DNA from: Patescibacteria group bacterium AH-259-L05
GTDB taxonomy: Bacteria; Patescibacteriota; Patescibacteriia; UBA2591; UBA6264
Assembly: GCA_027717985.1 (NCBI GenBank)
Contig: JALLOO010000009.1
Location: forward strand, 1-32,649
Direction: 5' to 3'
DNA length: 32,649 bases
This document shows positions 17,078-25,585 of this stretch, piece after piece (position 1 is the stretch's first letter; each line of letters starts with the position of its first letter). The position numbers were made by a program, and so were the translations under genes. A model generated the notes under the pieces. That model had not been told where the DNA came from. It searched no databases and saw nothing but the letters and a program-made list of their open reading frames with translations.

Positions 17078-18163
17078 ATGAAACAAAAAAAGAAATCATT
17101 ATTTGAGAAAGAGATTGCTATCGGTGGTGTGACATTAACCCATAAGGCAATCTTTGCTCGTCATTTATCAGTAATGCTTAAGGCAGGGCTTACCATTATT
17201 GAGGCATTGGAGATTGCAAAGGATTCTACAACAGGAAAATTTAAAAAAATATTATCTCAGGTAATGCATTCAGTTCGTTCAGGCCGTTCATTTACCGAAT
17301 CATTGAAAGATCATGGCCGTGTATTTTCAGGGCTTTTTGTCAATGCGGTGTATGCAGGTGAGCAGTCAGGAACGTTAGAAAAGAATTTGGGGAATATTGC
17401 AAAACAGTTAGAAAAAGAGCGCGAACTCGTTTCAAAAATAAAAGGAGCAATGCTTTATCCGATTGTGGTATTAATTGCCGCGTTTATATTAGGCATGGTT
17501 ATTTCTTTTTTAATATTGCCCAAGATTATACCCCTTTTTGAAGGTTTAGGAACAGAGTTGCCCGCAACCACAAAAGCTTTAATATGGTTTTCACATTTTG
17601 TCCAAGCGCATGGACTGATTTTATTTATCGCCATTATTATATTGGTAATAGCACTGACGTGGGTTATACGGCAAAAATGGAGCAGGCCCGTGACTCATTT
17701 ATTGCTCTTAAATACTCCGGTCATTGGAAAATTGGTCAAGAATACTAATTTAGCCCGGTTTTCAAGAATATTGGCTACCCTTATAAGAAGCGGCATTAAT
17801 ATTGATGAAGCAATTCATATTACTAAGGATACGGTTGGCAATTATTATTACCAAAGGGCATTAGATGACGTGAGTAAAAGAGTAGGTAAGGGAACAGAGC
17901 TTTCAGAAAACTTTGATGAATTTGATCATTTATTTCCCACTTTAGTGGTAAAAATGATTAAGGTGGGAGAAAAGTCAGGAAAGCTTGAAGAAGTATTATT
18001 TTATGTAGCTGAGTTTTATGAGACCGAAGTTGATACCTCGGTTAAGTCATTATCAACAGCTATTGAGCCAATTCTTCTTATTGGCATTGGTTTGATTGTC
18101 GGTTTTTTAGCGTTATCAATTATCACGCCGATTTATAAGATTACCGGGGGAATTGCACGATAA
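17078..18163 (+). CDS. pilC: type IV pilus inner-membrane platform protein PilC / GspF
   Basis: FARHLSVMLKAGLTIIEALEIA, SLKDHGRVFSGLFVNAVYAGEQSGTLE, LARFSRILATLIRSGINIDEAI, MIKVGEKSGKLEEVL. Confidence 0.93.
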   Translation: MKQKKKSLFEKEIAIGGVTLTHKAIFARHLSVMLKAGLTIIEALEIAKDSTTGKFKKILSQVMHSVRSGRSFTESLKDHGRVFSGLFVNAVYAGEQSGTLEKNLGNIAKQLEKERELVSKIKGAMLYPIVVLIAAFILGMVISFLILPKIIPLFEGLGTELPATTKALIWFSHFVQAHGLILFIAIIILVIALTWVIRQKWSRPVTHLLLLNTPVIGKLVKNTNLARFSRILATLIRSGINIDEAIHITKDTVGNYYYQRALDDVSKRVGKGTELSENFDEFDHLFPTLVVKMIKVGEKSGKLEEVLFYVAEFYETEVDTSVKSLSTAIEPILLIGIGLIVGFLALSIITPIYKITGGIAR

Positions 18164-18164
18164 T

Positions 18165-19169
18165 ATGAAATCTTTTACTCTCATCGAGCTTCTTATCGTT
18201 ATCAGTGTAATGGTGATTGTCATTGCCGCAGGTGTGCCTCTTTATGGTAATTTACAGGTAACGAGTCAGCTAAATGAAAATACGAATCAAATTATTCAAA
18301 CAATACGAACAGCGCATCAGCGAAGCGTCTCGAGGGTCAATGACAGTTCACACGGCGTACGCTTTGAAATAAATCCTTCAAGCAATGATCAATACATTTT
18401 ATATCAAGGTTCGTCGTATAGTACGAGAGATAGTAGTTATGATAGGACGGTTACCTTAGATAGCCCTCTTCATATAGCAACAACGCTCAGTGGTAATGAA
18501 GTTAATTTTTCGAGGAGTTTAGGAACGCCCAATACAACCGGAAGTATTGTTCTTTCTCATGATACGACAGGAACAAGGGCGATCAGTATTAACAGTTTTG
18601 GTATTGTTGAAGAGGTGGTCCCTGAAAGCGAAGTAACGTTGTATGCAGGTAGAGATTCATATATGCGCCAGGGAGTACCTAGTACAAATTATGGGACTGA
18701 TGCCCAGATTCAAGAATACCCTCGAAATATTGGATACAACAGACGAGGGCTTATTTGGTTTGACCTTTCCTCTATACCAGGGGGTGCGACGATTAATTCA
18801 GCCACACTCTATCTTTACGAAGCACAAACATATGGGCTTGCACGAACGGTCGCCATTCATAGATTGACACAGGGTTGGACGGAGAGCGGTGTTACGTGGG
18901 CTAGCTATGATGGAACAAATTCGTGGACTTTATCTGGTGGTGACTACGATACAACGCCAACAGCTACTGCTGTTATAACTTGGACAGGAGCATTGAAATG
19001 GGATAGTTGGGATGTTACCGCTGGTGTTGGTGAATTTATTAATAACACGTACTCCAATTATGGCTGGCTTATAAAAGACAATACTGAGGATACATCAGAG
19101 GCATACTGGTTTTTCGCCTCACGCGAGGTCACAAATCAGCCATACCTGGTGGTAAATTATTCTTTGTAG
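18165..19169 (+). CDS. prepilin-like protein with C-terminal DNRLRE-like domain
   Basis: MKSFTLIELLIVISVMVIVIAAGVPLYGNL; C-terminal VTLYAGRDSYMRQGVPSTNYGTDAQIQ..RRGLIWFDLSSIPGGATINSATLYLYE..WTESGVTWASY. Confidence 0.85.
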   Translation: MKSFTLIELLIVISVMVIVIAAGVPLYGNLQVTSQLNENTNQIIQTIRTAHQRSVSRVNDSSHGVRFEINPSSNDQYILYQGSSYSTRDSSYDRTVTLDSPLHIATTLSGNEVNFSRSLGTPNTTGSIVLSHDTTGTRAISINSFGIVEEVVPESEVTLYAGRDSYMRQGVPSTNYGTDAQIQEYPRNIGYNRRGLIWFDLSSIPGGATINSATLYLYEAQTYGLARTVAIHRLTQGWTESGVTWASYDGTNSWTLSGGDYDTTPTATAVITWTGALKWDSWDVTAGVGEFINNTYSNYGWLIKDNTEDTSEAYWFFASREVTNQPYLVVNYSL

Positions 19170-19173
19170 CCAC

Positions 19174-22100
19174 ATGACGGACATAAAATATAACAATGCA
19201 CAGTCTATTCTAGAGGTCATACTTGCGGTGGCTATTTTTTCTTTAATTAGTATGGTTATGGTATCGTTTATAACCGGCGGGTTTCAAGGGATACAGCAAG
19301 GAGGTGATCAAACTGAGGCAGAGGCTTTGGCGAGTGAAGGAATTGAGGCAGTTCGTGCTGTTCGTGATAGAGCATGGAACGAGCTTATACCAAGTCCGGC
19401 AGTTGTTTCTATAAGCGGAAGCCAGTGGATTATATCAAGCGGCGCTTCAGAGTTAATTAATAATAAATATACACGAGCGATTATATTTAATTCTGTATGC
19501 CGTGATGCATTAGATGAAATTGCAACCTGTCCTGGCACGTATGTGGATATTCATAGTACACAAGTTGTAGTTACCGTGAACTGGGAAACACGAGAAGGAG
19601 TTACCAATACCGTACGAAAAACAGCATATTTAACCAACTGGGATTCAACTGAGTGGGCACAAACGGATTGGAATGGCGGCTCAGGGCAGAGTATTTGGTC
19701 TGATACAACCCGGTATGATTCAGACGACAGCAATATTGATTATAGTACGGTAACTGGTCAAGTTACTCTTGTTGATAACTCAATTGGCAGATGGATATTC
19801 GCTGGCGGCGTACAGGTTATTGATACCACTGATAGTGATTTTAATAGCGGGGATACGACTGATGATACAGCTATATCAGGAGCAGGTGTAGGCGCAAGTA
19901 TTGTTTTGGCTCAAAGTGTTATATGGACTGAACATGCTGACAGCGGTTTAGCCACCAATCAGAATTTAAACGATTTAGATATTGTATCTTCATTGAATAT
20001 TTGGGCAGTGGGGAATAGCGGCAAAGTGTTGCATTATAATGGTACTACGTGGTCAGAATTTGATGATATGGGCAAACCAAAGATATTTGCAATAGATATG
20101 ATATCAAGTACTGATGGTTGGGCTATTGGTTATAGTGGTAAAATATATCATTACAATGGTACGAGTTGGAGCGAGTTTGTAGATACTGGCTCTATGACCT
20201 GGCGTTCTATAGATATGGTTTCCGCCACTGACGGATGGGCAGTTGGTGAGAGCGGATATATATATCACTATGATGGTGCAAATTGGACTGAATTTATGGA
20301 TACGGGCGGCGAGGATTGGTATGGCGTTGATATGGTTTCCGCCACTGACGGATGGGCAGTGGCGCAAAGCGGGAAGATTCTTCATTATAATGGCACCAAT
20401 TGGTCAGAAGTTTTGTCTCCGGTGGGGGATAATTTAAATAGTATTTCCATGATTTCATCCACTGACGGATGGGCAGTGGGTGATATAGACAAGAGAGTAC
20501 TTCATTATGATGGTAACAGCTGGACTGAAGTTGTTTCGCCAACAGGTCTTCATTTACAAAGTGTTTCCATGACATCTGCCACAGACGGCTCAGCAGTTGG
20601 CGATGGCGGTGTTGCACTTCATTATGATGGGATCAATTGGTCAGAGGTTACATCACCCATTTTTAATGATATTTTTGCGGTAGAAATGAGCTCTTTTTCA
20701 AGCGGCTGGGCAGTTGGAGAGAATGGCCGCATATTGCAATATGGAAGTTTTTATCTCAATTCAGGAACATTTTTATCAAGAATATTTGACAGTAGTGATA
20801 CAAATACTTCATGGGATCAGGCGTACTGGACTGAAGTCCTTCCTTCAGGATCAGATTTAACCATTGCGACGAGAACGGGTAATACAAGTACGCCGGATGA
20901 AACATGGTCAGCATTTAGTGCGGAATTAACTGATTCTGACTCATCTACTATCTCCTCTCCTGATGGCAGATATTTCCAGTATCGAGCCACGCTTATTAGA
21001 GGAGATAGTGCGAGCGCAACACCACAGTTAGATGATATTACGATTATCTATAACGCGCCAACCACTAAGAATTTAAATGATATCAGTATTGTATCCTCAT
21101 CAAATATTTGGGCAGTGGGGAATAGCGGCAAAGTGTTGCACTATAATGGCACTACGTGGTCAGAATTTATAGATCTGGGAGGAGAAGAGATCTATGCGAT
21201 AGATATGGATTCTGCCAGTGATGGCTGGACAGTAGGCGAAGGAGGAAAAATGTTTCATTATGATGGTACTACGTGGTCATCTGGGTCTTCACCAACAAAC
21301 AAAAATTTAAATGATGTTTTTATCGTGGATAATGATGATGGTTGGGCAGTGGGTGATAACGGGACAATTATTTATTATGATGAGTCCTGGTCATCAGTTT
21401 CATCGCCAACCAATCAACATCTTAATTCTTTGTTTATGACAGATGAAGACGATGGCTGGGCTGTTGGAGAGGATGGTAAGGTATTACAAGCTAATGATGG
21501 GGATTGGTCAGAGTTTACAGATACCGGGGATCAGGTCTGGTATGATATTTTTATGGTAAGTGACAATGATGGTTGGATGGTGGGTGACAGCGGCAGAATC
21601 TGGCACTATAATGGGACTAGTTGGTCAGAGTTTATAGATACCGGGAGCACAAACTGGAGGACTGTATATCTTGTCTCATCCGCTGATGGTTGGGCAGGAG
21701 GGAGCAATGGAGAATTATATCATTTTGATGGGAACAGTTGGACAAACGCGTCATCACCAACCACTCGGCGTATTAAAAGTATTGAAATGATTGATACGGC
21801 TGATGGTTGGGCCGTAGGCAATAACGGAACTATACTCCAGCTGACCACTGAAGGATTATATGCTGAAAATGGCTGGCTTATTTCTTCAGCATTTGATATG
21901 GGTAACACGTCGCCTGTCCAAGTTATTGCATGGGATCAAATAATTCCAACATGCTCACCAAGTTGTGAGGTTAGATTTCAGTTGCGTACTGCGCCAGATG
22001 CGAGCGGTTCACCCGGTACCTGGACATCTTGGTATGGAGCGACTGGCGCCGGCTCTTATTTTACAAATGCCAATGGCACTATTGTTTCAGCAGATATTAA

Positions 22101-22191
22101 TGGCAATCAATGGGTGCAGTATCGAGCAGAGTTAATCGGTGACGGGCTTAATACAGCAGTTCTACAAGAAGTACGCATAAACTATAAGTAG
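19174..22191 (+). CDS. giant prepilin-like surface protein with two 7-repeat propeller regions and two similar beta-rich modules
   Basis: NNAQSILEVILAVAIFSLISMVMVSF prepilin N-terminus; about 14 repeats DGWAVGxxGxIxHYxGxxWSEF with a 39-aa period. Confidence 0.85.
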   Translation: MTDIKYNNAQSILEVILAVAIFSLISMVMVSFITGGFQGIQQGGDQTEAEALASEGIEAVRAVRDRAWNELIPSPAVVSISGSQWIISSGASELINNKYTRAIIFNSVCRDALDEIATCPGTYVDIHSTQVVVTVNWETREGVTNTVRKTAYLTNWDSTEWAQTDWNGGSGQSIWSDTTRYDSDDSNIDYSTVTGQVTLVDNSIGRWIFAGGVQVIDTTDSDFNSGDTTDDTAISGAGVGASIVLAQSVIWTEHADSGLATNQNLNDLDIVSSLNIWAVGNSGKVLHYNGTTWSEFDDMGKPKIFAIDMISSTDGWAIGYSGKIYHYNGTSWSEFVDTGSMTWRSIDMVSATDGWAVGESGYIYHYDGANWTEFMDTGGEDWYGVDMVSATDGWAVAQSGKILHYNGTNWSEVLSPVGDNLNSISMISSTDGWAVGDIDKRVLHYDGNSWTEVVSPTGLHLQSVSMTSATDGSAVGDGGVALHYDGINWSEVTSPIFNDIFAVEMSSFSSGWAVGENGRILQYGSFYLNSGTFLSRIFDSSDTNTSWDQAYWTEVLPSGSDLTIATRTGNTSTPDETWSAFSAELTDSDSSTISSPDGRYFQYRATLIRGDSASATPQLDDITIIYNAPTTKNLNDISIVSSSNIWAVGNSGKVLHYNGTTWSEFIDLGGEEIYAIDMDSASDGWTVGEGGKMFHYDGTTWSSGSSPTNKNLNDVFIVDNDDGWAVGDNGTIIYYDESWSSVSSPTNQHLNSLFMTDEDDGWAVGEDGKVLQANDGDWSEFTDTGDQVWYDIFMVSDNDGWMVGDSGRIWHYNGTSWSEFIDTGSTNWRTVYLVSSADGWAGGSNGELYHFDGNSWTNASSPTTRRIKSIEMIDTADGWAVGNNGTILQLTTEGLYAENGWLISSAFDMGNTSPVQVIAWDQIIPTCSPSCEVRFQLRTAPDASGSPGTWTSWYGATGAGSYFTNANGTIVSADINGNQWVQYRAELIGDGLNTAVLQEVRINYK

Positions 22192-22194
22192 TTT

Positions 22195-23226
22195 ATGAAA
22201 TTTCAAATTACAAATTCCAAACAAGCCGGATTCACCCTTATCGAGCTTTTAATTGTTATTGCTGTTATCGCCATCATTGCCTCAGTTGTCTTTGTAGCAC
22301 TCAATCCTTTACAGCGTTTTCAAGATACTCGAGATTCTCAACGCAGACAGGATATTAGTGCCATTGCTGATGCGATAAGAATCTATCAAATAGTGAATGC
22401 TGGTCAAGTACCTGCTGGGATTGATGAAAATTGGAGGATGTTAGGAACTGATACCACGGGCTGTAATGTTACCTGCGGATTTAGCGGGACACCCACTACG
22501 GTCTTGTCTCGGGTGGCAGATGGCAATGATGATGCTGAGGAACAAAATCCGCCCAATGGAAATATGTATATAACAAGTACTGATCTTGAATTGGTTGTAG
22601 AAGGCGGTACCGTAGACCAAGAAGTTGGTATGCGTTTTTTAAATATGACTCTTCCCCAGAGCGATACGATTTCAAATGCCTATATTGAGTTCACGGTTGA
22701 TGAAACAGATTCAGGCACGACCAATCTGACGTTTTACGGCGAAGATATTGATAATGCTCCTGCATTTACCAGTACAGATGGGGATATTACGAACAGATCC
22801 AAGACATCGGCGGGTGTTTCATGGAATAATGTGCCAGCATGGACTTCAGTTGGTGCAACCCACCAGACCCCTAGTCTTGCTTCTATTATTCAAGAGATTG
22901 TTAATAGGTCTGGGTGGATTGGCGGTAATGCAATCGTCATTGTTGTTGATGGTACGGGAGAGCGGACAGCAGAGTCATATAATGGGAGTCCTGCACAAGC
23001 ACCGTTGTTAGTTGTTGAGTATCAATCTGGCGGGGCGGTGGCAACACAGCCATCCTGTCTTGATTTATCCTCTACTTTAAGTTCGCAATTATCTGCTATT
23101 GGTCAAGATCCTTCTGATGGTAGCGCTGCGAGATCCTACTATGCACTGCGTCGTCGGCCCGCAGGGCAGATCGATGTTATCGCCTGCAGTCCAGAGGGGG
23201 GACAGGATATTAGTAGAACTAAGTAA
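22195..23226 (+). CDS. prepilin with a DNRLRE-like domain inserted in the pilin scaffold
   Basis: AGFTLIELLIVIAVIAIIASVVFVALNPLQRFQDTRDSQRRQDI; insert about 22495-23040; scaffold resumes at CLDLSSTLSSQLSAIGQDPSDGS. Confidence 0.85.
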   Translation: MKFQITNSKQAGFTLIELLIVIAVIAIIASVVFVALNPLQRFQDTRDSQRRQDISAIADAIRIYQIVNAGQVPAGIDENWRMLGTDTTGCNVTCGFSGTPTTVLSRVADGNDDAEEQNPPNGNMYITSTDLELVVEGGTVDQEVGMRFLNMTLPQSDTISNAYIEFTVDETDSGTTNLTFYGEDIDNAPAFTSTDGDITNRSKTSAGVSWNNVPAWTSVGATHQTPSLASIIQEIVNRSGWIGGNAIVIVVDGTGERTAESYNGSPAQAPLLVVEYQSGGAVATQPSCLDLSSTLSSQLSAIGQDPSDGSAARSYYALRRRPAGQIDVIACSPEGGQDISRTK

Positions 23227-23243
23227 CCCGTACCCAGTAAAAT

Positions 23244-23807
23244 ATGTTAAAAATAAATAAAAAGAATTACTCGTTACGTGTTATACGTTATTCATTACGA
23301 TCAGGCTTTACCCTCATAGAAACTTTGGTCTATGTCGCTATCATTGGTATAGTAATCGTTTCGTTTGTAACCTTTAGTATTTCTATTTCAAATTCTCGAA
23401 ATAAAGCATATGTTACTACTGAGGTACAGGAAAATGCACGTATAGCCTTGGAGGTGATACGTCAAAGAATACACGCGGCGAATAATGTTACTATAGGCTC
23501 TTCAACATTTGATACTGATCCGGGTATCTTGTCTTTGCAGGTTGCTGATACGAGTAGAAATCCAACGATTATTGATTTAACTGCTGATGATGGATCGTTG
23601 CGTATTACCGAAGGGGTAAATAGTCCGGTCATAATCACCAGTGATGAGGTACGTGTAGTAAATTTAGTATTTACCAATTTAACATCACCAAATATAAGCC
23701 GAGAAAATATTAGAATTGAGATCACCGTTGATTATAATACTACCGGGGGTGATGTTGAATACAATTATTCATATAGTTTACAAACAGCAGTTAGTTTACG
23801 TCAGTAA
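23244..23807 (+). CDS. minor prepilin-like protein (PulJ/PilW-like)
   Basis: SGFTLIETLVYVAIIGIVIVSFVTF; ENARIALEVIRQRIHAANNV. Confidence 0.8.
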   Translation: MLKINKKNYSLRVIRYSLRSGFTLIETLVYVAIIGIVIVSFVTFSISISNSRNKAYVTTEVQENARIALEVIRQRIHAANNVTIGSSTFDTDPGILSLQVADTSRNPTIIDLTADDGSLRITEGVNSPVIITSDEVRVVNLVFTNLTSPNISRENIRIEITVDYNTTGGDVEYNYSYSLQTAVSLRQ

Positions 23808-23919
23808 CTCATAGAGTTAACCATTGACAATTGACAAAATGTCACATGTCAAGGGTTCACCGATAGATAATAAAAGTATGTTAAAGCACACATGTCAAAG
23901 GACAAATGTCAAAGGTCAC

Positions 23920-24318
23920 ATGTCACACAAGAGTGCTGTTGCAGCTCTTCTGATTGTTATCATTATAAGTGCTGTTGCTCTTCTTATGGCATATTCTGCA
24001 TCAATTCTTGGGATAGGAGAGCTTGATATAGGATATACTGCACAACGTGGTGGGGAAGCATTTTCAGTTGCAGATGGATGTGTTGAAGAAACATTACGAA
24101 GGATTACCCTTGATAGTAATTATGGCATAGGAGCAGGATTAATTAACTTAACAGTTTCTAATGGATCATGTACAATACAAGTGTCGGATCTTGGCAGCAG
24201 TCGAAGAAGAATAGTTGTTACGGGCACAAGTGGAGTGTATAATAAGAAGATAGAGACAGAAATTACGTTAAGCAGTACTCCTATAACTATAGATACGTGG
24301 CAAGAAACCACAGATTAA
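23920..24318 (+). CDS. PilX-like minor pilin (ORF open from 23824)
   Basis: KSAVAALLIVIIISAVALLMAYSASILGIGELDIGYTAQRGGEAFSVADGCVEETLRRI; the upstream ORF extension is repeat-derived. Confidence 0.7.
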   Translation: MSHKSAVAALLIVIIISAVALLMAYSASILGIGELDIGYTAQRGGEAFSVADGCVEETLRRITLDSNYGIGAGLINLTVSNGSCTIQVSDLGSSRRRIVVTGTSGVYNKKIETEITLSSTPITIDTWQETTD

Positions 24319-24319
24319 A

Positions 24320-25585
24320 ATGAAACAAAGTGATATCATAACAGGACTACAAAAACGGACAGTCGTCTCATGGCTCTCTATGTTTTTTGTGTTGGCTATT
24401 TTATTATTTTTAGCGCCCATGGGGCTTATTTTTTCCTGGCAAATGGTAATCTTGTTTTTAGCGTCTGCTGCGGCTCTTAATCTATTATTTAGCTGGTTTG
24501 TTAAAAAAAATATATTTATTGAGAGTAGTACGTGGCTGTGGCCGTTTTCAGAAATTTGGATTATTAGCTTAATTGTATACTATACTGGTGGGTTTGCATC
24601 TGTATTTAGTTTTCTCTATCTTGTTCCTATTATAACGTCGGCGTTGTTATTTTCTTTAAGTGCGGGATTGAGCATGGCAGTTCTTTCGAGCCTTGCCTAT
24701 TTATCTCTCACGATGATGGAATTGTATGAGATAATTCCCCATATTTCATCTCTCGGCGTACGAATTTTAACGTGGGACGATAATTTTTATATCGCATTTT
24801 CAGTTCTTTTAAATCGTATTCTTATCTTTTTTGCAGTAGCATATTTTGGTGGATATTTATCAGGCAAGCAACGGGCAGTTGAGCGAATGAAAAGTGAATT
24901 TGTATTTTTAGCTTCACATCAATTGCGAACACCGATTACCGCGATTCGATTATTTGTTGAAATGCTTAGAGATTCTGCAAAAGAAGAACTGAGTGATCAG
25001 AATAAACGATATTTAGAAAATATTTATCATTCTACCAAGCGAATGATTCAGTTAGTGGGAGACTTACTTAATGTTTCTCGTATTGAATCAGATCGACTGA
25101 CCATCAGGCCGCAAATGACTCGCCTTGAAGGTCTTGTTGCTGATGTAATTGAAGAGACAAAGCCGCTGGCTGATGTAAAAGGCTGCCGATTTAAATTTAG
25201 TAGACCCGAGGCGCGATTGGATAAGGTTTTGATTGATCCAAGACTTCTTCGCCAGATACTTCATAATCTAATAACCAATGCGATTCATTATTCAAGGCAA
25301 GAGGGAGGAGATATTGTGATTTGTCTTGAGCGAGGGAAAAAAGATTATACGATTAGTGTTAAAGATTTTGGCGTTGGAATTTCTAACGCTGACAAGAATA
25401 GAATTTTTGAAAAGTTTTTTAGAGCAGATAATGCGATTAAATTAAAGCCTGAGGGAACTGGTCTCGGCCTTTATATTGTTAAAACACTTATTACTACTCT
25501 TGGAGGAAAAATTTGGTTTGAGTCAGAGTTAAATAAGGGGACTACGTTTTATATCGTTATACCCAAGAACAATAAATCAAAATAA
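24320..25585 (+). CDS. PilS-like sensor histidine kinase
   Basis: multi-TM N-terminus; FLASHQLRTPITAIR, NLITNAIHYS, VKDFGVGIS, FFRADNA, GTGLGLYIVK. Confidence 0.93.
   Translation: MKQSDIITGLQKRTVVSWLSMFFVLAILLFLAPMGLIFSWQMVILFLASAAALNLLFSWFVKKNIFIESSTWLWPFSEIWIISLIVYYTGGFASVFSFLYLVPIITSALLFSLSAGLSMAVLSSLAYLSLTMMELYEIIPHISSLGVRILTWDDNFYIAFSVLLNRILIFFAVAYFGGYLSGKQRAVERMKSEFVFLASHQLRTPITAIRLFVEMLRDSAKEELSDQNKRYLENIYHSTKRMIQLVGDLLNVSRIESDRLTIRPQMTRLEGLVADVIEETKPLADVKGCRFKFSRPEARLDKVLIDPRLLRQILHNLITNAIHYSRQEGGDIVICLERGKKDYTISVKDFGVGISNADKNRIFEKFFRADNAIKLKPEGTGLGLYIVKTLITTLGGKIWFESELNKGTTFYIVIPKNNKSK

Noticed and set aside
20104-20617. Antisense ORFs in the propeller repeats
   Set aside because: Products of periodic coding bias in the repeated blades; the sense gene is clear.
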